Below, one piece after another: positions 1 through 4,608 of a DNA stretch of 5,444 bases. Each line of letters opens with the position of its first letter. The first letter of the stretch is position 1. Location of the stretch: contig JACOYG010000011.1 in NCBI GenBank assembly GCA_016181985.1, positions 1 through 5,444 on the forward strand, given 5' to 3'. Below the pieces are notes generated by a model. The model had not been told where the DNA came from. It worked only from the letters and a program-made list of their open reading frames with translations, and did not search any database. Position numbers and translations under genes: made by a program. The stretch is from Candidatus Nealsoniibacteriota bacterium. Lineage in GTDB: Bacteria; Patescibacteriota; Minisyncoccia; Minisyncoccales; MHMH01.

Positions 1-33
1 TTTTCAAGTTTTGAAGCACCGTCATAAGAAAAC

Positions 34-87
34 AATTTTGCGGCGCTTTGAGGGTCTTGTAAGTTCGGAAAAAATGAATTTTGCGGC
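34..87. repeat. 11-bp direct repeat upstream of polX
   Basis: The 11-mer AATTTTGCGGC occurs at 34-44 and again at 77-87, 43 bp apart. The second copy lies just upstream of the -10 element of the polX promoter. Paired copies near a promoter could be operator half-sites, but 11 AT-rich bases can recur by chance. No function is assigned. Confidence 0.35.
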
Positions 88-94
88 AGTATTT

Positions 95-103
95 TGCTAT
101 AAT
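95..103 (+). promoter_or_regulatory. Extended -10 promoter of polX
   Basis: The sequence TGCTATAAT is a perfect extended -10 element (TGnTATAAT). The hexamer 17 bp upstream (75-80, TGAATT) is a poor -35, so the TG extension probably does the work. Transcription would be expected to start about 7 nt after the hexamer, at about 110, which is the A of the polX ATG. The mRNA would then be leaderless. The element also lies inside the longer possible reading frame, which argues against a start upstream of 110. Confidence 0.7.
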
Positions 104-109
104 TATTTA

Positions 110-1846
110 ATGAATCAAGAGCTCGCGAAAATACTTTTTGAGATGGCCGAACTTCTTGAGATGAAAGAAGTGCCGTTTAAACCCCGCGCTTTTGAGAAAG
201 CGGCCCATTCGCTTGAAGCGCTGGATGAGAATATAAGTGAGATTTATAAAAAGGGGGGCATAAAGGCGCTTGAGGAAATTCCTGGAGTTGGCAAAGGAAT
301 TGCCGAGCGCATAGAAGAATTTATAAAAACAGGAAAAATCAAAGATTATGACCGGCTCAAAAAAGAAATGCCAGTTGATGTGTCCGGACTTACGGCTATT
401 GAGGGCGTCGGGCCGAAAATAATAAAAACTTTATATAAAAAACTTAAGGTTAAAAATATTAAGGACCTGGAGAAAGCGGCCAAGACCGGCAAGTTGAGAG
501 ATTTGCCTAGATTCGGCGAAAAACTAGAACAAAAAATTATAAAAGGCGTAGAGTTCCAGAAAAAGTCATCAGGCCGGATGAATATAGGAGACGCGATGCC
601 TTTGGCGAGAAAAATTATATCAGAACTTAAAAAAGTTTCGGGCGTAGAGCGAGTGGAGCCCGCCGGCTCTCTGAGGCGCTGGCAGGAATCGGTGGGAGAT
701 TTGGATTTTTTGGCGATTTCTTCAAAACCGAAACTGATTTCGGAAAAATTTGTGAAAATGCCGGAAGTCAGCCATGTTTACGCGAAGGGTATTACGAAGT
801 CAATGGTCCGCTTGCGCCAAGGCATTGACGCGGATCTCCGCGTTTTGCCCCACAAGTCATTCGGCGCGGCTTTGCAGTATTTTAGCGGAGACAAAAGTCA
901 TAATGTCGCGCTTCGTAAAATAGCGATTAAGAAAAAATACAAATTAAACGAGTACGGACTATTCCGAGGAAAAAAACTTATTGAAGGCAGGGACGAAGAA
1001 AAAATTTACAGGAAATTGGGAATTGACTGGATGCCGCCGGAATTAAGAACGGCAAGCGGAGAAATTGAAACCGCTCACGAACATAAACTGCCTAAACTCG
1101 TCGAGCTGAAAGACATAAAAGGCGATTTGCAGATTCAGACCGACTGGTCGGACGGCTCAAATTCAATTGAAGAGATGGCAAAGAAGGGCAAAGAGCTTGG
1201 TTACGAATATATAGTGATAACCGACCACACCAAATCGCTTGCGATGACCGGAGGTGCTGACGACAAAAAACTTTTGCGTCAGATCGCGTATATAGAAAAA
1301 CTTAATAAAAAAATATCGGGCATCAGGATTTTAAGCGGGGCGGAGGTAAATATTTTAAAAGACGGCTCGCTTGATATTTCAGACGAAGTTTTGGCGCGTC
1401 TTGATTTTGCGGGAGGGGCGATTCATTCGGCGTTTAATCTTTCGGAACAGGAACAAACCGAGCGAATGATTAAAGCCATGCAAAATCCGCATATAGATAT
1501 TATTTTTCACCCGACAACGCGTATTCCAATGAGGCGCGAGCCGATTAAACTTGACTTTGAGCGGATTTTTAAGGAAGCGTCGCGGACTGGTACGATGCTT
1601 GAGATAAACGCGCACCCGTGGCGGCTTGATTTGCATGATGTTTTAATTCGCGAGGCGAAAAAATACGGCGTTCATTTCATGATAAATACTGATGCCCACT
1701 CGCTTCACGATATGGATTATATGGAATACGGCGTCGGGCAAGCGCGAAGGGGCTGGGCTGAAAAATCGGACATTATCAACACCTTGCCGCTCGCAAAACT
1801 TCTAGAATTACTAAAGAAACCAAAAAGTAAAAGATTTTATGGATAA
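110..1846 (+). CDS. polX: Family X DNA polymerase with C-terminal PHP domain (PolX)
   Basis: This is a 578-residue bacterial PolX, a gap-filling repair polymerase of base excision repair, close to the usual length of about 570. Helix-hairpin-helix segments lie near residues 55-70 (IPGVGKGIAERI), 97-109 (IEGVGPKII) and 131-146. The palm has GSLRR at 186-190, GDLD with catalytic D197 and D199, and the third aspartate D242 in DADLRV. The thumb has YFSGDKSHN (257-265) and LNEYGLF. The PHP phosphoesterase domain runs from about 335 to the end, with TDH (371-373), E412, H439, H467 and TDAH (527-530), but the first motif reads DLQIQT, with Q341 and Q343 instead of HxH. The frame is open back to a TTG at 11, but those 33 residues are not family-like and contain the promoter. 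There is no Shine-Dalgarno. The stop overlaps the next gene by 8 nt. Confidence 0.95.
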   Translation: MNQELAKILFEMAELLEMKEVPFKPRAFEKAAHSLEALDENISEIYKKGGIKALEEIPGVGKGIAERIEEFIKTGKIKDYDRLKKEMPVDVSGLTAIEGVGPKIIKTLYKKLKVKNIKDLEKAAKTGKLRDLPRFGEKLEQKIIKGVEFQKKSSGRMNIGDAMPLARKIISELKKVSGVERVEPAGSLRRWQESVGDLDFLAISSKPKLISEKFVKMPEVSHVYAKGITKSMVRLRQGIDADLRVLPHKSFGAALQYFSGDKSHNVALRKIAIKKKYKLNEYGLFRGKKLIEGRDEEKIYRKLGIDWMPPELRTASGEIETAHEHKLPKLVELKDIKGDLQIQTDWSDGSNSIEEMAKKGKELGYEYIVITDHTKSLAMTGGADDKKLLRQIAYIEKLNKKISGIRILSGAEVNILKDGSLDISDEVLARLDFAGGAIHSAFNLSEQEQTERMIKAMQNPHIDIIFHPTTRIPMRREPIKLDFERIFKEASRTGTMLEINAHPWRLDLHDVLIREAKKYGVHFMINTDAHSLHDMDYMEYGVGQARRGWAEKSDIINTLPLAKLLELLKKPKSKRFYG

Positions 1847-2039
1847 CAAAAATCCGCCGAAGAGGTCGGAAATAAAGCCGGGGGACGCGGTTTGGATTAT
1901 TGAGAAAGAAAATTACGGGACGGATAACTATAAGCAGGGAATTGTAAAAGAGCTTTTGACCTCCAAAGAAAATCATCCGCGCGGGGTAAAGGTGCGTCTG
2001 ACCGACGGCTCCGTGGGTCGGGTGCAATGGCTGATGTAA
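1839..2039 (+). CDS. ywbE: YwbE-family small protein (DUF2196)
   Basis: This 66-residue protein matches the YwbE/DUF2196 family of about 65 residues by its hallmark C-terminal half: QGIVKELLTSKENHPRGVKV followed by RLTDGSVGRVQ, ending two residues later. An N-terminal KPGDAVWII segment matches the family's opening strand. The family is uncharacterised; its compact strand-rich character with many basic residues recalls small nucleic-acid-binding barrel folds, but that is inference. The ATG lies inside the last codons of polX (overlap 1839-1846) and has no clear Shine-Dalgarno, so it is probably cotranscribed with polX and translated by coupling. No T-rich terminator follows it on the plus strand. 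A region rich in charged residues (about 20-32) replaces the KKDQxTGK-like stretch of the Bacillus protein. Confidence 0.87.
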   Translation: MDNKNPPKRSEIKPGDAVWIIEKENYGTDNYKQGIVKELLTSKENHPRGVKVRLTDGSVGRVQWLM

Positions 2040-2065
2040 ATCAAAAATACAAGTATTATATACCC

Positions 2066-2107
2066 CTTATTCGTGTTTATCCTGAGCGAGGTCGAAGGGC
2101 GAATAAG
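2066..2107. repeat. Imperfect inverted repeat with TCCTGAGCGAGGTCGAAGGG core
   Basis: CTTATTCG (2066-2073) is the exact reverse complement of CGAATAAG (2100-2107). Inside it, TCCT (2080-2083) can pair with AGGG (2096-2099, one wobble), leaving TGTTTA as a one-sided bulge. The core at 2080-2099 closely resembles a short repeat, TCCTGAGCGAAGTCGAAGGA, that I remember as scattered through many bacterial genomes. There is no T-tract, so it is not a standard terminator for the gene at 1839. Confidence 0.55.
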
Positions 2108-2125
2108 AGAATAAAGAACGCTGTT

Positions 2126-2152
2126 AAAAAGAAAAAAGCCGCAATAGCGGCT
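2126..2152 (-). terminator. Rho-independent terminator of the minus-strand gene pair
   Basis: On the minus strand AGCCGC, loop TATT, GCGGCT (2152-2137) forms a 6-bp GC-rich stem whose 3' side runs into TTTTTTCTTTTT (2137-2126). It begins 12 nt after the stop of the 61-residue gene, so it ends that transcript. It also insulates it from the converging polX-ywbE transcript. Confidence 0.85.
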
Positions 2153-2163
2153 CGAACTAAAAA

Positions 2164-2349
2164 CTATTGGCCATAACCTTCGGAATCAGAAACTTCGGTT
2201 ACTCTGAAAATATGCTGGATGGGGAATTTGTAAACTGTTTTACCATCGTTCATCATAACGCAGTAAAAATCACCTTTTTGATAAGCATTGCGGACACTAT
2301 CTCTTTCAAATGGTTCCGCTTGGGCGTAAAGATGGACTTTGACTTTCAT
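2164..2349 (-). CDS. 61-residue conserved-looking hypothetical protein
   Basis: I do not recognise a characterised family. The 61-residue protein starts MKVKVHLYAQAEPFERDSV and has a strand-rich centre (GDFYCVMM, then GKTVYKFPIQHIFRVTEV), with no signal peptide or membrane segment, suggesting a small cytoplasmic beta fold. The ATG at 2349 is chosen because a perfect AAGGAGG stands 7 nt upstream. The frame stays open to 2445, but that extension overlaps the upstream gene and would put the ribosome site inside the protein. It lies 35 nt downstream of the six-cysteine gene, on the same strand, and is followed by a clear terminator, so the two probably form an operon. I recall similar short proteins from Parcubacteria genomes, always hypothetical; that is memory, not a search. 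Confidence 0.8.
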   Translation of the reverse strand: MKVKVHLYAQAEPFERDSVRNAYQKGDFYCVMMNDGKTVYKFPIQHIFRVTEVSDSEGYGQ

Positions 2350-2356
2350 TAGTTTT

Positions 2357-2363
2357 CCTCCTT
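2357..2363 (-). promoter_or_regulatory. Perfect Shine-Dalgarno for the 61-residue gene
   Basis: AAGGAGG on the minus strand, 7 nt before the ATG at 2349, fixes that start. It is the strongest ribosome binding site in the window and contrasts with polX, which has none. Confidence 0.85.
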
Positions 2364-2384
2364 GTTTGTCGGTTTGTGGTTTTG

Positions 2385-2606
2385 TTACTTTTGAACAAAA
2401 AGCGGACAGCGGGTGACGGCAAGAGCGACATTTTCTTGAACGCAAATTTGGTAAAAGTTTTGGGCTATTTTACAATTATCCGGCTGGGCGGGCTTGAGTC
2501 TGTCGCAGTGAAGGCAGAGGCATTCGTGCTTGCGGATTTTTTCGGTTACGGGATTAACCCAGACTTCCTTTCCATAGTGAACTTCTTTGCGTGGCAGCTG
2601 TCTCAT
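2385..2606 (-). CDS. 73-residue six-cysteine protein, putative metal-binding
   Basis: No characterised family is recognised. The 73-residue protein has six cysteines (C29, C31, C34, C45, C55, C67) within 39 residues, in the pattern CLCLHC, then PAQPDNCKIAQNFYQIC, then ENVALAVTRCP. Close spacing with an adjacent H33 suggests a zinc ribbon-like fold or an iron-sulfur site; which one cannot be told from sequence alone. The N-terminus (GKEVWVNPVTEKIRKHE) is basic. There is no signal peptide or membrane segment. A GAGG at 2612-2615 sits 5 nt before the ATG, and a TATAAT-like -10 lies at 2639-2644. It is the first gene of the minus-strand pair. I recall near-identical motifs in hypothetical proteins of candidate-phylum bacteria, so it is probably a real, conserved gene. 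Confidence 0.82.
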   Translation of the reverse strand: MRQLPRKEVHYGKEVWVNPVTEKIRKHECLCLHCDRLKPAQPDNCKIAQNFYQICVQENVALAVTRCPLFVQK

Positions 2607-2607
2607 T

Positions 2608-2636
2608 TTTACCTCGCTATATTAGGAACCTAGAAT
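2608..2636 (+). promoter_or_regulatory. Plus-strand promoter in the divergent region
   Basis: TTTACC (2608-2613), a 17-bp spacer and TAGAAT (2631-2636) make a plausible sigma70-type promoter. Expected transcription start is about 2643, 2 nt before the ATG at 2645. It would transcribe the small ORF and ogt. Confidence 0.5.
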
Positions 2637-2638
2637 AA

Positions 2639-2644
2639 ATTATA
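2639..2644 (-). promoter_or_regulatory. Minus-strand -10 for the small gene pair
   Basis: TATAAT on the minus strand lies 32 nt before the ATG at 2606. Start of transcription would be near 2632, leaving a leader of about 26 nt that contains the GAGG ribosome site. The -35 region (GTTTTC) is weak. The element is only 2 bp from the plus-strand -10, so the two promoters would compete for polymerase. Confidence 0.5.
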
Positions 2645-2755
2645 ATGGTTAAATCAGCCATGAAAACCCCGCCGGAAATTAGAGATATAAAAAAATGGCT
2701 AGTCAAGAAAAATCCATTTAAACTACCATTCGAATGGATATTTAAAGTTTATTGA
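2645..2755 (+). CDS. Possible 36-residue small protein upstream of ogt
   Basis: An ATG at 2645 opens a 36-codon frame ending TGA at 2753-2755. The product is basic and aromatic (KTPPEIRDIKKWLVKK, then FKLPFEWIFKVY) and is not recognised. Support: the start is about 2 nt from the expected transcription start of the promoter at 2608-2636, and the TGA overlaps the GAAGG ribosome site of ogt, an arrangement suited to translational coupling. Against: it is short, has no Shine-Dalgarno, and a second ATG at 2660 is possible. It could be a leader peptide, a small protein, or chance. Confidence 0.33.
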   Translation: MVKSAMKTPPEIRDIKKWLVKKNPFKLPFEWIFKVY

Positions 2756-2764
2756 AGGTTTTTT

Positions 2765-3016
2765 ATGAATAGTTTTAGGGAAAAAGTTTTTGAGGTGGTC
2801 AAAAAAATTCCGCAAGGGAAAACTTTGAGTTATAAAGAGGTGGCGATAAAGGCGGGTAACTCAAAGGCCGCGCGGGCGGTCGGGGCGATTTTACGCACGA
2901 ATTTTGATCTGAAAATACCCTGCCACCGCGTTATTAAATCAGACGGCACTACGGGCGGTTACAACCGCGGAGTAAAACAAAAATTAAAACTTCTAAAAAA
3001 AGAAAAAGCGGTTTAA
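2765..3016 (+). CDS. ogt: Single-domain O6-alkylguanine-DNA alkyltransferase (MGMT-like)
   Basis: This 83-residue protein is the DNA-binding and active-site domain of the O6-alkylguanine-DNA alkyltransferase family, which moves an alkyl group from O6-alkylguanine to its own cysteine in a one-shot reaction. It carries PCHRV (52-56) with acceptor Cys53, Tyr23 in the TLSYKEVA helix, Arg37 in AARAVG as the probable base-flipping arginine, and Asn46 in RTN. GGYNRGVKQKLKLL (64-77) is the family's C-terminal motif. The N-terminal domain of classical Ogt/MGMT is absent. This size is also typical of alkyltransferase-like (ATL) proteins, but those usually replace the cysteine (often by Trp), and here it is present, so transferase activity is plausible. 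GAAGG (2754-2758), 6 nt before the ATG, is the ribosome site. The stop codon lies within a long palindrome. Confidence 0.92.
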   Translation: MNSFREKVFEVVKKIPQGKTLSYKEVAIKAGNSKAARAVGAILRTNFDLKIPCHRVIKSDGTTGGYNRGVKQKLKLLKKEKAV

Positions 3017-3058
3017 CACATTTCTTGCGATCGCAAGAAATGTGTTAATGGTTTTTTT
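3013..3058 (+). terminator. 36-bp perfect palindrome plus T-run after ogt
   Basis: Positions 3013-3048 are a perfect palindrome with 18-base arms, centred between 3030 and 3031 on GCGATCGC, and including the ogt TAA (3014-3016). Seven Ts follow at 3052-3058 after a 3-nt spacer. As RNA this is a 16-bp stem with a GATC loop, consistent with a strong terminator. The complement also has a T-rich stretch beyond the other arm, so it could work in both directions. Confidence 0.75.
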
Positions 3059-3081
3059 ACCGCGGATTTAGGGTGCGGATT

Positions 3082-3117
3082 TTTGCTCTTGAAAAAAATC
3101 GGGAGAGCAAATAGGGT
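3082..3117 (+). promoter_or_regulatory. Putative purF promoter combined with an inverted repeat
   Basis: TTGAAA (3089-3094), 17 bp, then TAGGGT (3112-3117) is a possible promoter with a good -35 and a weak -10. It overlaps an 8-bp inverted repeat, TTTGCTCT (3082-3089) and AGAGCAAA (3104-3111), that spans the -35 and most of the spacer, as an operator would. No known regulator motif is recognised and the 90-nt gap is too short for a purine riboswitch. Confidence 0.4.
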
Positions 3118-3133
3118 ATAGACAGCGAACCTT

Positions 3134-3139
3134 TATAAG
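3134..3139 (+). promoter_or_regulatory. Alternative -10 for purF
   Basis: TATAAG ends 10 nt before the purF ATG and would give a transcript starting at about 3146, with a leader of about 4 nt. There is no good -35 at the right distance. The G-run at 3141-3145 is the only ribosome-site-like sequence, 4 nt before the ATG. Confidence 0.35.
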
Positions 3140-3149
3140 CGGGGGCTTT

Positions 3150-4601
3150 ATGTGCGGGGTGGCTGGCGCGGTTTTGGCAAAAAACAGGCATAACCTCGGC
3201 AAGTATCTTTACGCCATGCTTTATAATCTCCAACACCGAGGGAAAGAATCGGCCGGGATGTTTGTTGACAAAGGCGAGGGATTTTCGCAAAAAACAGAAG
3301 GCCTCGGAACCATAGACAGGGTATTCATGGGAGTTGATCTGGATAATTTCGGAGGTTTTGCCGGAGTTGCTCATAATCGCTACTCCACCTCCGGCTTAAA
3401 TCCGCGGTCTTTTGCCGGGTCCGAAGAATGTTTGCGGGCTTGCCAGCCAATGACCGGAATTTTTCAGGGAAAAACTTTCGCTCTATCTTATAACGGCAAC
3501 CTGGTAAACACCGAAGAACTGCAAAAAATAATTTCGGAAAAAATTACCGGCGGCCGGCACATAATGCCGATAAGGCCCGACGTTGACACGGCGCTGATCG
3601 TCGCTCTTATTGAAATGAGTAAGGCTTATGATTTCAAAGACGCGCTGGAAGAAACTCTTCCGCTTTTGTCGGGCGCTTTTTCCATAGCCGTTCTTTATGA
3701 CGGAAATTTGTACGTTGTTCGGGATCGTTTGGGTTTTAGGCCTGTTTTTATTTGCCAGTTCAGAGACGGAGTCGCGGTTGCCTCCGAAACTTGCGCCTTT
3801 TCTTCATTGCCGGAGGCGGGCGAGTCCCAAATGCTCGCGCGGGGCCAAATGGCGGTAATTTCATCGGATAGTCCATACAGGTACGATGTCGAGCTGTGGA
3901 GTAAAAATATGCATAACGGGTGTTTTTGCATGTTTGAATATATTTATTTCGCGCGCCCGGACGGATTTTTGGGCAAAGAGCGGGTTATGTTCATTCAGGA
4001 GCGTTTGGGACAAAAACTTGCCCAAGTCGCTCCGAGCAATGCGGATATCGTTATCGGCGTTCCGGACTCCGGAATTAACGCGGCCAGAGGGTATGCCGAA
4101 GAATCGGGACTGATATTCAAACCCGAAGCGATTTTCAGGCCTCATACGGTTGGACGCACGTTTATTGACCCGGTGCAGGATTTAAGGAGGGAGGGGGTCA
4201 GATTCAAACACTTCGTAATTGACGAGATTGTCGGAGGAAAAAAGGTTGTTGTCGTTGACGATTCAATTATCCGCGGAACGACTGTTCCCAGAATCGTAAA
4301 TCTTTTACGCGAGGCCGGAGCAAAAGAAATCCACGTTAGAATCAGTTCTCCGCCGTATCGCCATCCGTGTTATTTCGGCATTGATACCTGGCGCATTAAA
4401 GGCGAGCTTATCGCGGAAAATTTTGCCGGAGACGCTGATAAGATTTGCCAAGAAATCGGAGCCGATTCTCTCGCTTATGGCATGGAAGCGAAGGATTGTG
4501 CGATGCCTGCTTTTCCGGAGAGTACCCCATCTTTGTTGGAAAATAGATCCGCCTCTTCGGCGGATTTTTATTATTTTATTTTAAGATTCGTGTTAGAATA
4601 A
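3150..4601 (+). CDS. purF: Amidophosphoribosyltransferase PurF, frame disrupted near the C-terminus
   Basis: PurF makes 5-phosphoribosylamine from PRPP and glutamine, the first step of purine synthesis. The start gives Met-Cys, so the glutaminase nucleophile is Cys2 with no propeptide. Glutaminase motifs follow: HNRYSTSG, YNGNLVN, SGAFSIAV and ASETCAF. The phosphoribosyltransferase half has YIYFARPD, GVPDSGINAARGYAEESG, VGRTFIDPVQDLR and the PRPP loop VVVVDDSIIRGTT (366-378). C260 and C407 correspond to two of the four [4Fe-4S] ligands of the Bacillus-type enzyme. The family sequence is clear up to GADSLAY (437-443, ending 4478). After that the open frame is unlike PurF, while the expected CDACF tail is in the -1 frame ending at 4546. 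The current 483-residue frame reads through a terminator into TAA at 4599-4601. No other purine genes are nearby. Confidence 0.9.
   Translation: MCGVAGAVLAKNRHNLGKYLYAMLYNLQHRGKESAGMFVDKGEGFSQKTEGLGTIDRVFMGVDLDNFGGFAGVAHNRYSTSGLNPRSFAGSEECLRACQPMTGIFQGKTFALSYNGNLVNTEELQKIISEKITGGRHIMPIRPDVDTALIVALIEMSKAYDFKDALEETLPLLSGAFSIAVLYDGNLYVVRDRLGFRPVFICQFRDGVAVASETCAFSSLPEAGESQMLARGQMAVISSDSPYRYDVELWSKNMHNGCFCMFEYIYFARPDGFLGKERVMFIQERLGQKLAQVAPSNADIVIGVPDSGINAARGYAEESGLIFKPEAIFRPHTVGRTFIDPVQDLRREGVRFKHFVIDEIVGGKKVVVVDDSIIRGTTVPRIVNLLREAGAKEIHVRISSPPYRHPCYFGIDTWRIKGELIAENFAGDADKICQEIGADSLAYGMEAKDCAMPAFPESTPSLLENRSASSADFYYFILRFVLE
4493..4546 (+). pseudogene. purF: Out-of-frame C-terminal segment of purF (CxxCF tail)
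   Basis: Read from 4493, in the -1 frame relative to purF, the sequence encodes GLCDACFSGEYPIFVGK followed by TAG (4544-4546). This is the conserved PurF tail (compare CLACFTGKYP in Bacillus subtilis, from memory); its two cysteines are the remaining iron-sulfur ligands. The TAG is directly followed by the terminator stem, as expected for the original gene end. Only about 20 nt separate the Tyr codon of SLAY from the first Cys codon, where related enzymes have roughly 17-21 codons, so a (3n+1)-nt piece, about 31 nt or more, appears to be missing. Confidence 0.82.
4547..4583 (+). terminator. Rho-independent terminator of purF
   Basis: ATCCGCC (4547-4553), loop TCTTC, GGCGGAT (4559-4565) forms a perfect 7-bp stem followed by a T-rich tail (TTTTTATTATTTTATTTT from 4565). 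It starts at the base after the out-of-frame TAG. In the present open frame ribosomes would translate across it, which should weaken it. Confidence 0.85.
4591..4599 (+). promoter_or_regulatory. Extended -10 promoter of the ZIP gene
   Basis: TGTTAGAAT is an extended -10 element (TGnTAnAAT), the same architecture as at polX and again without a good -35. Start of transcription is expected near 4606, about 3 nt before the ATG at 4609, so the mRNA would be nearly leaderless. It allows expression independent of purF. Confidence 0.6.
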
Positions 4602-4608
4602 TGAAATC

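Noticed and set aside
11..109. Longer polX reading frame from a TTG at 11 (33 extra residues)
   Set aside because: The extra residues do not resemble the PolX N-terminus, a perfect extended -10 lies inside them, and the ATG at 110 gives the family's normal length.
1379..2027. Minus-strand open frames opposite polX and ywbE
   Set aside because: They are shadows of strongly conserved plus-strand proteins and show no family resemblance.
2350..2445. Longer version of the 61-residue minus-strand protein starting at 2445
   Set aside because: It would overlap the upstream cysteine-rich gene by 61 nt, and a perfect AAGGAGG is placed 7 nt before the inner ATG at 2349.
2167..2633. Plus-strand open frames at 2167-2352 and 2376-2633
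   Set aside because: They lie antisense to the two small minus-strand genes, which have ribosome sites, a terminator and a meaningful cysteine pattern; the plus frames have none of these.
3060..3149. Purine riboswitch upstream of purF
   Set aside because: The gap is about 90 nt with no recognisable three-way-junction aptamer; only a simple inverted repeat is seen.
3057..4145. Minus-strand open frames opposite purF, and plus-strand frames inside it at 3886-4113 and 4381-4584
   Set aside because: They are shadows of PurF. The last one, 4381-4584, contains the true purF tail only from 4493 to 4546 of a different frame and is not itself family-like.
4479..4499. Programmed -1 ribosomal frameshift in purF
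   Set aside because: No slippery heptamer is present, and the stretch before the tail is also too short, which a frameshift alone does not explain.
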